Shown: piece by piece, positions 27,304 through 35,629 of the stretch
How positions within the stretch are numbered: the stretch's first letter is position 1
Layout of the letters: each line of letters opens with the position of its first letter
NCBI RefSeq assembly: GCF_900101125.1
Contig: NZ_FNFL01000006.1
Location: 1-64,000 of the forward strand
Origin: Sediminibacillus albus
GTDB taxonomy: Bacteria; Bacillota; Bacilli; Bacillales; Amphibacillaceae
Direction: 5' to 3'
DNA length: 64,000 bases
Notes under the pieces: generated by a model
The model's database searches: none
Seen by the model: only the letters and a program-made list of their open reading frames with translations
Told to the model about the DNA's origin: nothing
Position numbers and translations under genes: made by a program

Positions 27304-28935
27304 CTATTCTTCTGATGCGACACGCAATACCTCTTCTAAGGTAGTGATGCCTTTCTTCACTTTCAATAAACCATCATCAATCAAAAACTTCATACCATTT
27401 GCTTTTAAATAGTGTTTTAGTTCCGTTAAAGAGTTATTGTTCATCATGTATTGGCGGATAGAGTCGTCAATTACTAATAATTCCTGGAGGGCTGTTCTGC
27501 CTTTATACCCCGTCTGCCTGCAGCTATTGCAGCCTTTTCCTTCCTGGATTTCGTTAATTTCCACCCCATGTTTTTCGAATAAGTCTTTTTCCATTCTGGT
27601 TACTTCTCTGCTTTGCTTACAGTCCTTGCATATACGTTTGACTAGGCGTTGGGCCATAATACCCGAAAGGGAAGACACTACGAGATAAGGTTCGATTTTC
27701 ATATCAAACAGACGTGGAATAGCAGCTATTGCACTGTTTGTATGTAAAGTACTGAACACCATATGTCCGGTTAACGATGCTCTGATAGCAATCTCTGCTG
27801 TTTCTGTATCCCTTATTTCGCCTACCATAATAATGTTGGGATCTTGTCTTAAAATAGAGCGCAGACCTGCTGCAAATGTTAAACCAACCGAGGAACGCAC
27901 TTGTACTTGATTGACACCCTCCAGTTGATATTCGACCGGATCTTCAACAGTTATAATATTGACATTTTCCTTATTCAATTGATGGATGGATGAATATAAC
28001 GTAGAGGTTTTTCCAGATCCTGTCGGCCCAGTTAACAGGATGAGACCAGAAGGCTGTTGAATCAGCTTTTGGTATTTCTGATAGTTATCCTCACTAAAAT
28101 CCAATTCGGATAGTTTTTTTAACACATTGGACAAATCCAAAATTCGTATGACGACTTTTTCTCCAAAAACCGTTGGCAGAATGGAAATCCGTAAATCGAT
28201 CGGTTTTTCGTCAACTGCCAATCGAATTCTGCCATCTTGTGGAAGGCGTGTTTCTGTAATATTCAAATCGGCAAGTATCTTTGTTCTGGCAATCAACGAA
28301 TTTTGCAGTCTTTTTGGTACTGTCCGGTCCTTATGCAAGATCCCATCGACACGGTAACGGACAGACAAGCAGTCTTCCGCAGGATCAATATGTATGTCGC
28401 TTGCCCTCAGATGAACCCCTGTTTGCAGAATTTGATCCATAATCCGAATAGCCGGGGCATCTTCAGACAACTCTTCCTCTCCTTCTTTGAGAGAAAAATC
28501 TTCTAAATCATAGTATTTGTTGATCGCTTGTAAGATATCATCTTTGGAAGCAATCACCGGTTTTATCTGAAATCCGGTCGATAATTCTAAATCATCTATG
28601 GCAAAGTAATCCATTGGATCGTTCATCGCTACTGTAATCGTATGTTCTTTTTGGTTTAAAGGGATCAACACGTTGCGCTGAGCCATCTCTCTAGGAACAA
28701 GGCTAGTCAATTCTTTATCTATCGGATAACGATAGAGAGATACACTTGGAATTCCGAGCTGCAGCTCTAGTACTTCCAACAATTGCTGCTCCGTTATAAA
28801 CCCGCGCTCCAGCAATGCATCACCAAGTTTTTGGCCATCTTTTTTGTTTTGAAGCGTGTCTAAAATCTCCTCTTCGGTCAGTAGGCCTGATTGTTTTAAT
28901 AAATCGCCAAGTTTCTGTTTATTTCTTAATGGCAT
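27304..28935 (-). CDS. pilB: Pilus extension ATPase PilB
   Basis: The 543-residue GspE-type ATPase powers pilin polymerisation. Two MshEN-like repeats stand at the N-terminus (KLGDLLKQSGLLTEEEILD, residues 8-26; KLGDALLERGFITEQQLLE, residues 36-54), a fold that binds c-di-GMP in homologues; the usual first Arg is Lys here. Then come Walker [44 protein letters not shown], and a tetracysteine zinc site (CKDCK ... CNSCRQTGYKGRTA, about 440-485). ATG follows GGAGGG. A diguanylate cyclase gene lies upstream in the same direction. Confidence 0.95.
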   Translation of the reverse strand: MPLRNKQKLGDLLKQSGLLTEEEILDTLQNKKDGQKLGDALLERGFITEQQLLEVLELQLGIPSVSLYRYPIDKELTSLVPREMAQRNVLIPLNQKEHTITVAMNDPMDYFAIDDLELSTGFQIKPVIASKDDILQAINKYYDLEDFSLKEGEEELSEDAPAIRIMDQILQTGVHLRASDIHIDPAEDCLSVRYRVDGILHKDRTVPKRLQNSLIARTKILADLNITETRLPQDGRIRLAVDEKPIDLRISILPTVFGEKVVIRILDLSNVLKKLSELDFSEDNYQKYQKLIQQPSGLILLTGPTGSGKTSTLYSSIHQLNKENVNIITVEDPVEYQLEGVNQVQVRSSVGLTFAAGLRSILRQDPNIIMVGEIRDTETAEIAIRASLTGHMVFSTLHTNSAIAAIPRLFDMKIEPYLVVSSLSGIMAQRLVKRICKDCKQSREVTRMEKDLFEKHGVEINEIQEGKGCNSCRQTGYKGRTALQELLVIDDSIRQYMMNNNSLTELKHYLKANGMKFLIDDGLLKVKKGITTLEEVLRVASEE

Positions 28936-28956
28936 GCTGTCCCTCCTATAAATCCC

Positions 28957-30429
28957 TTATTGCTTTACTTCTCTGACCGGCTTCTTGCTAATCAAATCCT
29001 CTTCCGTGCCATGATCTCCTCTAGTTCCAAACGGAAAGTCATCAAAGTCGATTGCTTCATAGACAGCATTTGTACCACCGCTCCCATGAAATGAATCAGC
29101 TATTACCGCCCCTGCAGTCCGCCCGCCTCCTGCCAGCTTAAACCCTGCATGAGGAGCTAGTATCAAAGAGGCACTTCTGGCTCCGCCAGTAATTTTCACA
29201 CTTGTACCACCAGTAAGGATATGCCCGGAAAAGTCACCGCCTCCCGTAAGTTCTATGTCTGCCGCTTCAGCAAATAATGAACCGGAAACTTTTTGGGCAC
29301 CGGCTAATGTTACTTTATTTGCCCCTTTTAGATAAACATTCAAATCTTTTATATCACCACTATCGTTAAGCGTACTACCGGAACCAAAAGTGATTCTATC
29401 CTTAACATAAAGTGTTAATTTCCCGGGGTTAACAAGGTTGATATGACCATTTTCCAAATGTAAACGTTCGACAACCATGCTTACATCCCGGCCGTTTAAA
29501 TCAATATCCAAGCGATTATTGCTCCCGATATGGATTTCTTCCAACGATACATCTTTATTTAAGGTCAACTGGTACGTTGCTTTCCCATTGTTAATAGATA
29601 ACCTGCCATTGTTAATTTCACCATTATTGCCGCCTTGCAGCTTTTGATCCTCTATAGCTGAAAAGACAGGGAATTCCGGAAAAGCAGGCAGTTCCAGCGG
29701 AGATTCTGATTTCCCTACTGGTTTTGGCAAGTTATCTTCCATGTAATGCGGAGCATCTACTGCTTTATCCTCAGCGCCTTCAGGTACATAGATGGCACCA
29801 TTCTCTAACACAGTTCCACCGGAAAAGCGAATCGAATGCTCCTCATTTGAGTTGGTACCGATATTGCCTTTAATTCTAGCTCCACCGTTTAATTCGATGG
29901 TTGTATTTGTGTATACAGCCATATCTTCAGGTACTTGTAACCCTCCGTTCCCTTTTGGTATCCACTTTACTGTGATTGGACGCTCTACCGTTCTGGAACG
30001 CTTGCCTACAACTCCTTTAGAAACGAGTGTGTACTGCTTCGTGTCCTTAGCGGTTTCTCCTTCTTCCACGCGGACAACCGCTTCAGGCTGAACGCCGAAA
30101 TTTTTTTCAAAATATCTCTCTCCGTAAGTGTTGGCCGCCGTCATTTCTTCCTCTATACAATTCCAATAGGCCGAAGCAGAATCGTACGCATAACAATGAG
30201 TTTCAACTTTGTCTTCTATTTCATTTAATCTCACAGTAGCTCCGGATTCAGCTATATAATAGGCAGATTGATAACTTCGCTCTCCTGCACTTAAGTTTGT
30301 ATTATGGACGATGATACCTAGCAGCGCAAAGCCCAAAACAGATAACACCACCATCACCAAGAGGGTCATCACAAGCGCAGCACCAGACTCGTTGTTAAGC
30401 TTCCTGCCCCGCAAATCAATTAACCGCAT
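28957..30429 (-). CDS. Large PilX-like prepilin with beta-helical domain
   Basis: The 490-residue protein starts with a PilX-type N-terminus (ESGAALVMTLLVMVVLSVLG, about 14-33) and a helical stalk (YYIAESGATVRLNEIE). From about residue 160 it is built of short Gly/Asn-rich repeats such as IELNGGARIKGNIG, LTGGGDFSGHILTGG and LAGGGRTAGAVIADS, which suggest a right-handed beta-helix or bactofilin-like fold. It is far larger than typical pilins (120-180) and is likely a tip or minor subunit, maybe an adhesin. Its gene lies between the PilW-like gene and pilB. Confidence 0.75.
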   Translation of the reverse strand: MRLIDLRGRKLNNESGAALVMTLLVMVVLSVLGFALLGIIVHNTNLSAGERSYQSAYYIAESGATVRLNEIEDKVETHCYAYDSASAYWNCIEEEMTAANTYGERYFEKNFGVQPEAVVRVEEGETAKDTKQYTLVSKGVVGKRSRTVERPITVKWIPKGNGGLQVPEDMAVYTNTTIELNGGARIKGNIGTNSNEEHSIRFSGGTVLENGAIYVPEGAEDKAVDAPHYMEDNLPKPVGKSESPLELPAFPEFPVFSAIEDQKLQGGNNGEINNGRLSINNGKATYQLTLNKDVSLEEIHIGSNNRLDIDLNGRDVSMVVERLHLENGHINLVNPGKLTLYVKDRITFGSGSTLNDSGDIKDLNVYLKGANKVTLAGAQKVSGSLFAEAADIELTGGGDFSGHILTGGTSVKITGGARSASLILAPHAGFKLAGGGRTAGAVIADSFHGSGGTNAVYEAIDFDDFPFGTRGDHGTEEDLISKKPVREVKQ

Positions 30430-30437
30430 TCGTTCAC

Positions 30438-30854
30438 CTACTCTCTGGCATAAATCACCGTGCTAACCGAAGAATATTGCTGTCGTTTGTTCGAAACACT
30501 TTTAACGGTAATCTCGGCTCCACTCCCATTTTCCGTAGGATTGACGGTAAACTCGGCAATTCCAGTCACCATCAGTCGATCGTTCCGCAACATTTGCGTC
30601 CCTTCTTGTTTATATACATTTCCGTCGACTGTGAGGACATTTCCCTCGATAGCCAGCATATTCGAGCTTCTTATATCTTTGGTAATCTGTTTAAGTACAA
30701 GTCTTACATTCGATTGATTATTTACCTGCTTTATTTCATTGGTGAATTGCTTTTGGCCAAACAAGTGGACAGAACTGGCAAGCCCGACTATTAACCCTAA
30801 AAGTGCCAAAGCAGCTAGTAATTCTACAAGTGTGAATCCTTTGTTATTCCTCAT
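30438..30854 (-). CDS. PilW-like minor prepilin
   Basis: This 138-residue prepilin has a very short leader (MRNNKG) and cleavage site G|FTLVELLAALALLGLIVGL with Glu5. The globular part (FGQKQFTNEIKQVNNQSNVR, VLKQITKDIRSSNML) is typical of PilW/GspJ-like subunits. It overlaps the upstream prepilin gene by 4 bp (ATGA) and is 8 nt from the next gene. It probably primes pilus assembly with its two neighbours. Confidence 0.85.
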   Translation of the reverse strand: MRNNKGFTLVELLAALALLGLIVGLASSVHLFGQKQFTNEIKQVNNQSNVRLVLKQITKDIRSSNMLAIEGNVLTVDGNVYKQEGTQMLRNDRLMVTGIAEFTVNPTENGSGAEITVKSVSNKRQQYSSVSTVIYARE

Positions 30855-31300
30855 AACCCATCCCTCTGGCTTTCCCAGTCAATAATCGATTCCATTTGTG
30901 CTTCCAGTTTATTTGGTGATCCTTTTTGATAAACCTTCACTATCACACTCCCCAGCTGGCTTTCCTGGTCGGGCGTTTTTAGTTCAACGGTTACATGGTA
31001 ACCTTCCGTGTCATTAGAAACTATATTGGAATTGCTGGCCGAAGTGTATTTAGCTCGCAGAGCATCTATACTTTTTTCATATCCTTTTGTGTTATGACTA
31101 ATGTGGTAAACTTCTTCCAGGTGGGTTTCGGCTATATATGTACCGTCTATTATTTTTTCGGAGACATGGTTTGTTTGGGCTGCTTGCACAAATAAAGTTA
31201 AAAAAGATACGATGACAATTGATAGGATAGTAATGGAGACCAGTATTTCGATTAGAGTGAGCCCGCTGGAATTTTGTAAGTATCGCTGTTTATTTCTCAT
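30851..31300 (-). CDS. PilV-like minor prepilin, first gene of the pilus operon
   Basis: This 149-residue prepilin has a basic leader (MRNKQRYLQNSSG) and site G|LTLIEILVSITILSIVIVS with Glu5 retained. The remainder (YIAETHLEEVYHISH, YHVTVELKTPDQESQLG, KVYQKGSPN) resembles PilV/GspI minor pilins. ATG follows AAGGTGG. It is the first pilus gene after the 140-nt gap below the diguanylate cyclase gene. Confidence 0.85.
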   Translation of the reverse strand: MRNKQRYLQNSSGLTLIEILVSITILSIVIVSFLTLFVQAAQTNHVSEKIIDGTYIAETHLEEVYHISHNTKGYEKSIDALRAKYTSASNSNIVSNDTEGYHVTVELKTPDQESQLGSVIVKVYQKGSPNKLEAQMESIIDWESQRDGL

Positions 31301-31440
31301 ACCTGAGCCACCTTCTTTTCCTTTCCCGCTAAAAATTCTATTGATACACAGGGGAAAACAGCTTTCCAGGACCTTGAACTACTAGCTTGCTATTTCACCT
31401 AGAACCTGCTGCGCAAAGATTTGGCAGCAAGTCTTTTAAA
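31301..31440 (-). other. Structured untranslated region before the pilus operon
   Basis: Between the cyclase stop and the first prepilin gene the minus strand holds three possible stems: CTTGCTGC with GCAGCAGG (8 bp), CTAG with CTAG around a 13-nt loop, and GGAAA with TTTCC. None is followed by a T run, so a simple terminator is not seen. I recognise no known riboswitch core. Confidence 0.4.
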
Positions 31441-33162
31441 TTACTTCTCATAGACGGCAACCTTATTCCGTCCTTTTTGCTTTGCTCCGACATACATAGC
31501 TCTGTCAGCATGACGGACCATCTCCAATGGATCTTCACAATCATCCGGATAGGAGGCAATGCCAATGCTAGCTGTCATAAATACTTTTATCGTTTCCTCT
31601 TCGTCAAGAATATGGTCGGATACGTAGAATGGATCTTCTGAAATTGCCTTTCGAATAACTTCCGCAATAAATAAACAAGATGATTTGCTGGTTTTCGGTA
31701 AAAAAATGACAAATTCTTCCCCGCCGTAACGTGCTACTACTCCTTTTTGCCCGACAATTCTTGTTAATCGAGCTGCCAATTCTCTTAATATTTCATTTCC
31801 GCTCTGATGGCCATAAGTATCATTAATCGATTTAAAATGATCCATGTCCAGCAAAATCAGCGAAGCTGACTCCTTTATCGTACTCTTTTGCAGCGTTTCA
31901 AAGTATTCCAAAAGATGATCTTCAAAATATCTGAAATTATACAAACGGGTCAACGCGTCCCGCTCGCTTCTGGTTTTTGTTTCTTCATAGTTTTTGGCGT
32001 TTAGAATGGAGACTGCAAGATAATTAGTCAATATTCTTAACATCATGAATTGTGATTTTTCAAATGCCCGCTTCCTTTTAGAAACTAAAGTAATCACACC
32101 AACGACTTTATTATCCCTCTCCAGTGGTACGGAAATCAGACTTTCTCCGGGAATTTCCAAGTGTTTATCAACCAGTCCGATCCATTGTTTTCTTTTGTGG
32201 TAATGGACCCCCTGTTTATTTGCCCAGACATCCCCGCTGATTCCCTGGTGTCTATAAAGAATATCGATTTCCGGGAAATCGAGCTTTTGCTCTGCATCAA
32301 TAAACCTCACCAGTCTTAGATAGGCCTCCTCCTGTACTTCATAGACCATCGTATAGTCAACGGGCAGCAGATCTTGAATCCGTTCGTTAAATAAATCAAT
32401 AACCTCATTGACTTCCATTTGGGCTGTTAATTGATGTCCGATTTCGCTCGTTTTCTGGAGATGGAAATTCACTCTTTGGCTGGAATGATACATTCTTAAA
32501 ATATAGGAAATACTGATTAGCGGAAAACCAATAAACAAAATAGCACTTGATCCATCTTGTACATAGAACATATATAGGATGAGGCCGATCGGAATGACAA
32601 GAATTAACGTATATGCTTCCCAGATAAGGCCGCGGTCAAAGAACTTCGTCTCTATTCCGTAAATCAACCTTTTTATCAACCGTAGTGTAAACTGATTTGT
32701 CATAAAAGAGGTAAAAATATAGCCGATAATCGGGACTATATTATCAGCGTTCTGTAATACATCTGCCCCGTTGCTGCCGCCAAGCAGCCAGTATACCGAT
32801 GCAGAGATAAGTGAAACAAATAAAAACATAAGCAGATTCATCGGCAGCCTGAAGAACTCTTTCTTTCTGATCCTGATACCAGCGAGCAGGCATATAATCG
32901 CCACTTGTGTCAAAATGACCTCTATGAATAAACCATAGTATAAAAATACAGCTAGACTAACACCATTTATAAAAAATATCGGTGTTTGATTGACCACTAT
33001 GGGGAATAAAGCTACACTGCACATCAGCAGGCCGAATAAAAGAATATCTACCCACTTTACCGGTACTTCAGGCGACCATTGCAGATATGTCAACCAGACT
33101 AATAAAGGCCATAGAAACAACCAAGCGATTGATAGACCAATTCTTTTATTTCTACTCACCAT
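31441..33162 (-). CDS. Membrane GAF-GGDEF diguanylate cyclase
   Basis: The product (573 residues; ATG at 33162 after GGGGAG, with a weaker GTG ten codons upstream) makes c-di-GMP from two GTP. It has about six N-terminal membrane helices (about 10-200), a GAF domain (about 225-385; ESLISVPLERDNKVVGVITLV) and a C-terminal GGDEF domain with LILLDMDHFKSINDTYGH and the active motif ARYGGEEFVIFLP near residue 480. No RxxD inhibitory site is seen upstream of GGEEF, so product inhibition may be absent. It lies between folC and the pilus operon on the same strand. Confidence 0.9.
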   Translation of the reverse strand: MVSRNKRIGLSIAWLFLWPLLVWLTYLQWSPEVPVKWVDILLFGLLMCSVALFPIVVNQTPIFFINGVSLAVFLYYGLFIEVILTQVAIICLLAGIRIRKKEFFRLPMNLLMFLFVSLISASVYWLLGGSNGADVLQNADNIVPIIGYIFTSFMTNQFTLRLIKRLIYGIETKFFDRGLIWEAYTLILVIPIGLILYMFYVQDGSSAILFIGFPLISISYILRMYHSSQRVNFHLQKTSEIGHQLTAQMEVNEVIDLFNERIQDLLPVDYTMVYEVQEEAYLRLVRFIDAEQKLDFPEIDILYRHQGISGDVWANKQGVHYHKRKQWIGLVDKHLEIPGESLISVPLERDNKVVGVITLVSKRKRAFEKSQFMMLRILTNYLAVSILNAKNYEETKTRSERDALTRLYNFRYFEDHLLEYFETLQKSTIKESASLILLDMDHFKSINDTYGHQSGNEILRELAARLTRIVGQKGVVARYGGEEFVIFLPKTSKSSCLFIAEVIRKAISEDPFYVSDHILDEEETIKVFMTASIGIASYPDDCEDPLEMVRHADRAMYVGAKQKGRNKVAVYEK

Positions 33163-33254
33163 CTTCAGCAACTCCCCAAATTCTTCTATCACTTTCTTAT
33201 CATGTCCAGTTAGGCCTTAAGACTTATTTTATTGATAACTTAAAAATACCACAT

Positions 33255-34535
33255 TTATCCTCTATTAACAAAGAATTTTCTGACTAGTTCTATAAAATGC
33301 AAGGAACCTGTCACAAAAACTACTTTTCCCTCAGGCTCCTTCAGCTCAGATTTGACTAGTGAATGCCAGTCGGAAACTATCTCAGCGGAACCTGGCATAG
33401 CCATGCCTTTAAGCTGGTCCAGCCTGGCCGCTCTTTCATGCGAAAAAGTAGTCATATATACTCGGTCAAATGTTCCCAGCAGGGGCGGCAGCATATCTGT
33501 CAACTCTTTATCTTTAAACGCCGCGAATACTAAGTGCTTTACTTGATTTGGATAATACTGCTTGACGGTTTCCAAAAAAGACTCAATTCCTTCTGGATTA
33601 TGGGCTGCATCTAGTATGACTGTCGGCTGTTCATATACCTTTTCAAATCTGCCTGCGATGGTTGTATGCAACAACCCCTTTAAAGCCTGTTTCCAGGTAA
33701 AAGGGAATTTTTCTTTTAGATATTCGACAGCCATGAGCGCCAATGCCGCATTGTCAACCTGATGATTCCCTTTCATCGTAATGGCGCATGGAAGCGATAG
33801 ATTTCCGGCCACAAATTCAAAATCCTCTTTTATTTCGCTAACTGCTTTATTATTTACGGCAAAGTCATGTCCATAACGAAACACGGACGAACGGCAAGAA
33901 GCAGCTTCAGCCAGAATTATCTCTTCAGCTTCCCCAGGAACCCTGCCTAGGATAACTGGTATCCCTTGTTTAATAATCCCTGCTTTGTGGCTGGCTATTT
34001 GAGCAATTGTATCACCTAAAAATCGTTGATGGTCTCTGCCTATGCTGGTAATAATCGCCACCAGCGGATCTATACAATTTGTTGCATCCTCCGTTCCACC
34101 CATGCCTGTTTCTATAATGCTAATCTGCGTCTCTTGAGCTAATATATAAATAGCTGCTACTACTTTTATTTCAAACTCGCTTGGTGGATTGTGCTGCTCA
34201 TCCAAAGTTGATATGTATGGAAAAATAAGATTCATTGTATCGACAATCTTTTTGCTATCTATTGGTTTATTCCCAATCCGAATTTCCCCTTGCAGCCCTA
34301 ATATACTTGGAGAAGTAAACGTACCCACTGTCCAACCGGACTGGACTAGCATATTTTCTATGTAGGCTATCGTAGAACCTTTTCCATTCGTTCCAGCTAC
34401 GTGTATTGCTTTTAGCTGTTTTTCCGGTCTGCCCAGACTATTTAGTAAAAAATAAACTCTTTCCAATCCGGGTCTTATACCTATGTTACGTCTATCCGCC
34501 AAGAAGTCACTTACTTCTTCTACTTGTTTAAACAT
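33255..34535 (-). CDS. folC: Folylpolyglutamate synthase/dihydrofolate synthase
   Basis: FolC adds glutamate to folates and, in many bacteria, also to dihydropteroate. The 426-residue Mur-ligase-type protein has the P-loop HVAGTNGKGSTIAYIE (about 44-59), SIIETGMGGTEDATN, ITSIGRDHQRFLGDT and the C-terminal-domain start LDAAHNPEGIESF. Gene order valS-folC-(comC)-spoIIB is the B. subtilis one, here interrupted by the ATP-grasp cassette and the pilus genes. Confidence 0.95.
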   Translation of the reverse strand: MFKQVEEVSDFLADRRNIGIRPGLERVYFLLNSLGRPEKQLKAIHVAGTNGKGSTIAYIENMLVQSGWTVGTFTSPSILGLQGEIRIGNKPIDSKKIVDTMNLIFPYISTLDEQHNPPSEFEIKVVAAIYILAQETQISIIETGMGGTEDATNCIDPLVAIITSIGRDHQRFLGDTIAQIASHKAGIIKQGIPVILGRVPGEAEEIILAEAASCRSSVFRYGHDFAVNNKAVSEIKEDFEFVAGNLSLPCAITMKGNHQVDNAALALMAVEYLKEKFPFTWKQALKGLLHTTIAGRFEKVYEQPTVILDAAHNPEGIESFLETVKQYYPNQVKHLVFAAFKDKELTDMLPPLLGTFDRVYMTTFSHERAARLDQLKGMAMPGSAEIVSDWHSLVKSELKEPEGKVVFVTGSLHFIELVRKFFVNRG

Positions 34536-34715
34536 TTCTTTTCCTCCGCATACCGATTAAGTGATCCAACAAACTTCTATAGCTTTTAAATGTTGAATGA
34601 AAGTGCTTGTTACTTCAAAAACGTTGAAAACTTGCTTAAAATGAAACAGATATAATCTTAATTATCAAGAGCCTCATTATATACTATCATTAAAAGCTTT
34701 AAAAAGGAGAAGATC

Positions 34716-35612
34716 ATGGTAAAATTTGGATGGGTGATTTATAACGGACATCTGCCTGGAAATAAGTTCAAAGACTTTGCAGAATGGATTCAGGAGGCTG
34801 CAGCTAAAAGAGATATTAACATGAGCATTATCAAAAATAACCACTTGATTCCTACGCTTTCTCAGGAAGGCGGGACAATCACCAGTTTATCGGGAGGTCC
34901 CAAGCCCGATTTTGTCGTTTTTGGCGATAAGGATATTCTGCTGGCAAAACAGCTGGAGTTAACGGGGATACCCGTTTTTAATAGTGCGGAAGCTATTGCT
35001 GTTAGCGATGATAAGGCAGCAGCTTATCAAATACTGGCTAATGAAAAACTCCCCATTCCAGAAACGCTCATCAGTCCGAAAGTATTTCCAGGCAGCACTG
35101 CAATTGAACAAGACAGCTTTTTGCAAGCAGGAAAAATATTAGATTTTCCGCTGATAATCAAGGAATCCTTCGGGTCATTTGGCGAACAAGTATATCTGGT
35201 CCACTCAAGCGGTGAAATGTTGGAAAAAATAAAAGAAATCGGCGATAAGCCATTTGTTCTGCAAAAGTTCATTTCTTCAAGCTTTGGGAAGGATTTGCGT
35301 TTAAACGTAGTAGGCAGCAAGGTAGTAGCCGCTATGAAACGGACTTCACATAGCGACTTCCGTGCAAATGTCAGTGCAGGGGGGGAGATGGAAAGCTACC
35401 AGCCTAATAGTGAAGAAAGCCAGTTAGCTATAGAAGCGACAAAAGCTATTGGCGCTGACTTTGCCGGAGTGGATTTATTATTTGGACCCGAAAATAAACC
35501 ACTAATATGCGAAGTGAATTCCAACGCCCATATAAAAAACATATATAACTGTACAAAAATCAATGTAGCTGACCATATAATAGATTATATCATCGACAAA
35601 CTAAGTAAATAA
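34716..35612 (+). CDS. RimK-like ATP-grasp ligase (first of tandem pair)
   Basis: The 298-residue protein is a stand-alone ATP-grasp carboxylate-amine ligase of the RimK/LysX type. The pre-ATP domain (about 1-100) starts MVKFGWVIYNGHLPGNKF. The ATP-binding region has FPLIIKESFGSFGEQVYLV, FVLQKFIS, DLRLNVVGSKVVAAMKR and RANVSAGG; metal ligands are intact in FAGVDLLF and CEVNSNAHIKNI (Glu and Asn). Such enzymes join an acyl phosphate to an amine, for instance adding amino acids to peptides or cofactors. Substrate unknown. ATG follows AAAGGAGAAG. A TATAAT stands at 34651 but without a good -35. Confidence 0.82.
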   Translation: MVKFGWVIYNGHLPGNKFKDFAEWIQEAAAKRDINMSIIKNNHLIPTLSQEGGTITSLSGGPKPDFVVFGDKDILLAKQLELTGIPVFNSAEAIAVSDDKAAAYQILANEKLPIPETLISPKVFPGSTAIEQDSFLQAGKILDFPLIIKESFGSFGEQVYLVHSSGEMLEKIKEIGDKPFVLQKFISSSFGKDLRLNVVGSKVVAAMKRTSHSDFRANVSAGGEMESYQPNSEESQLAIEATKAIGADFAGVDLLFGPENKPLICEVNSNAHIKNIYNCTKINVADHIIDYIIDKLSK

Positions 35613-35629
35613 GACAAGGGGGGAGCTTA

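Noticed and set aside
21494-31300. Reading the pilus locus as a type II secretion system or as the ComG operon
   Set aside because: PilT and PilMNO are present, no secretin exists, and the order differs from comGABCDEFG.
31301-31440. c-di-GMP (GEMM class I or II) or preQ1 riboswitch before the pilus operon
   Set aside because: The conserved GEMM-I core (cagggcaaacc, gggacgcaaagcc) and class II core were not found. GGTTCTAG resembles part of preQ1-I, but the rest of that aptamer is missing.
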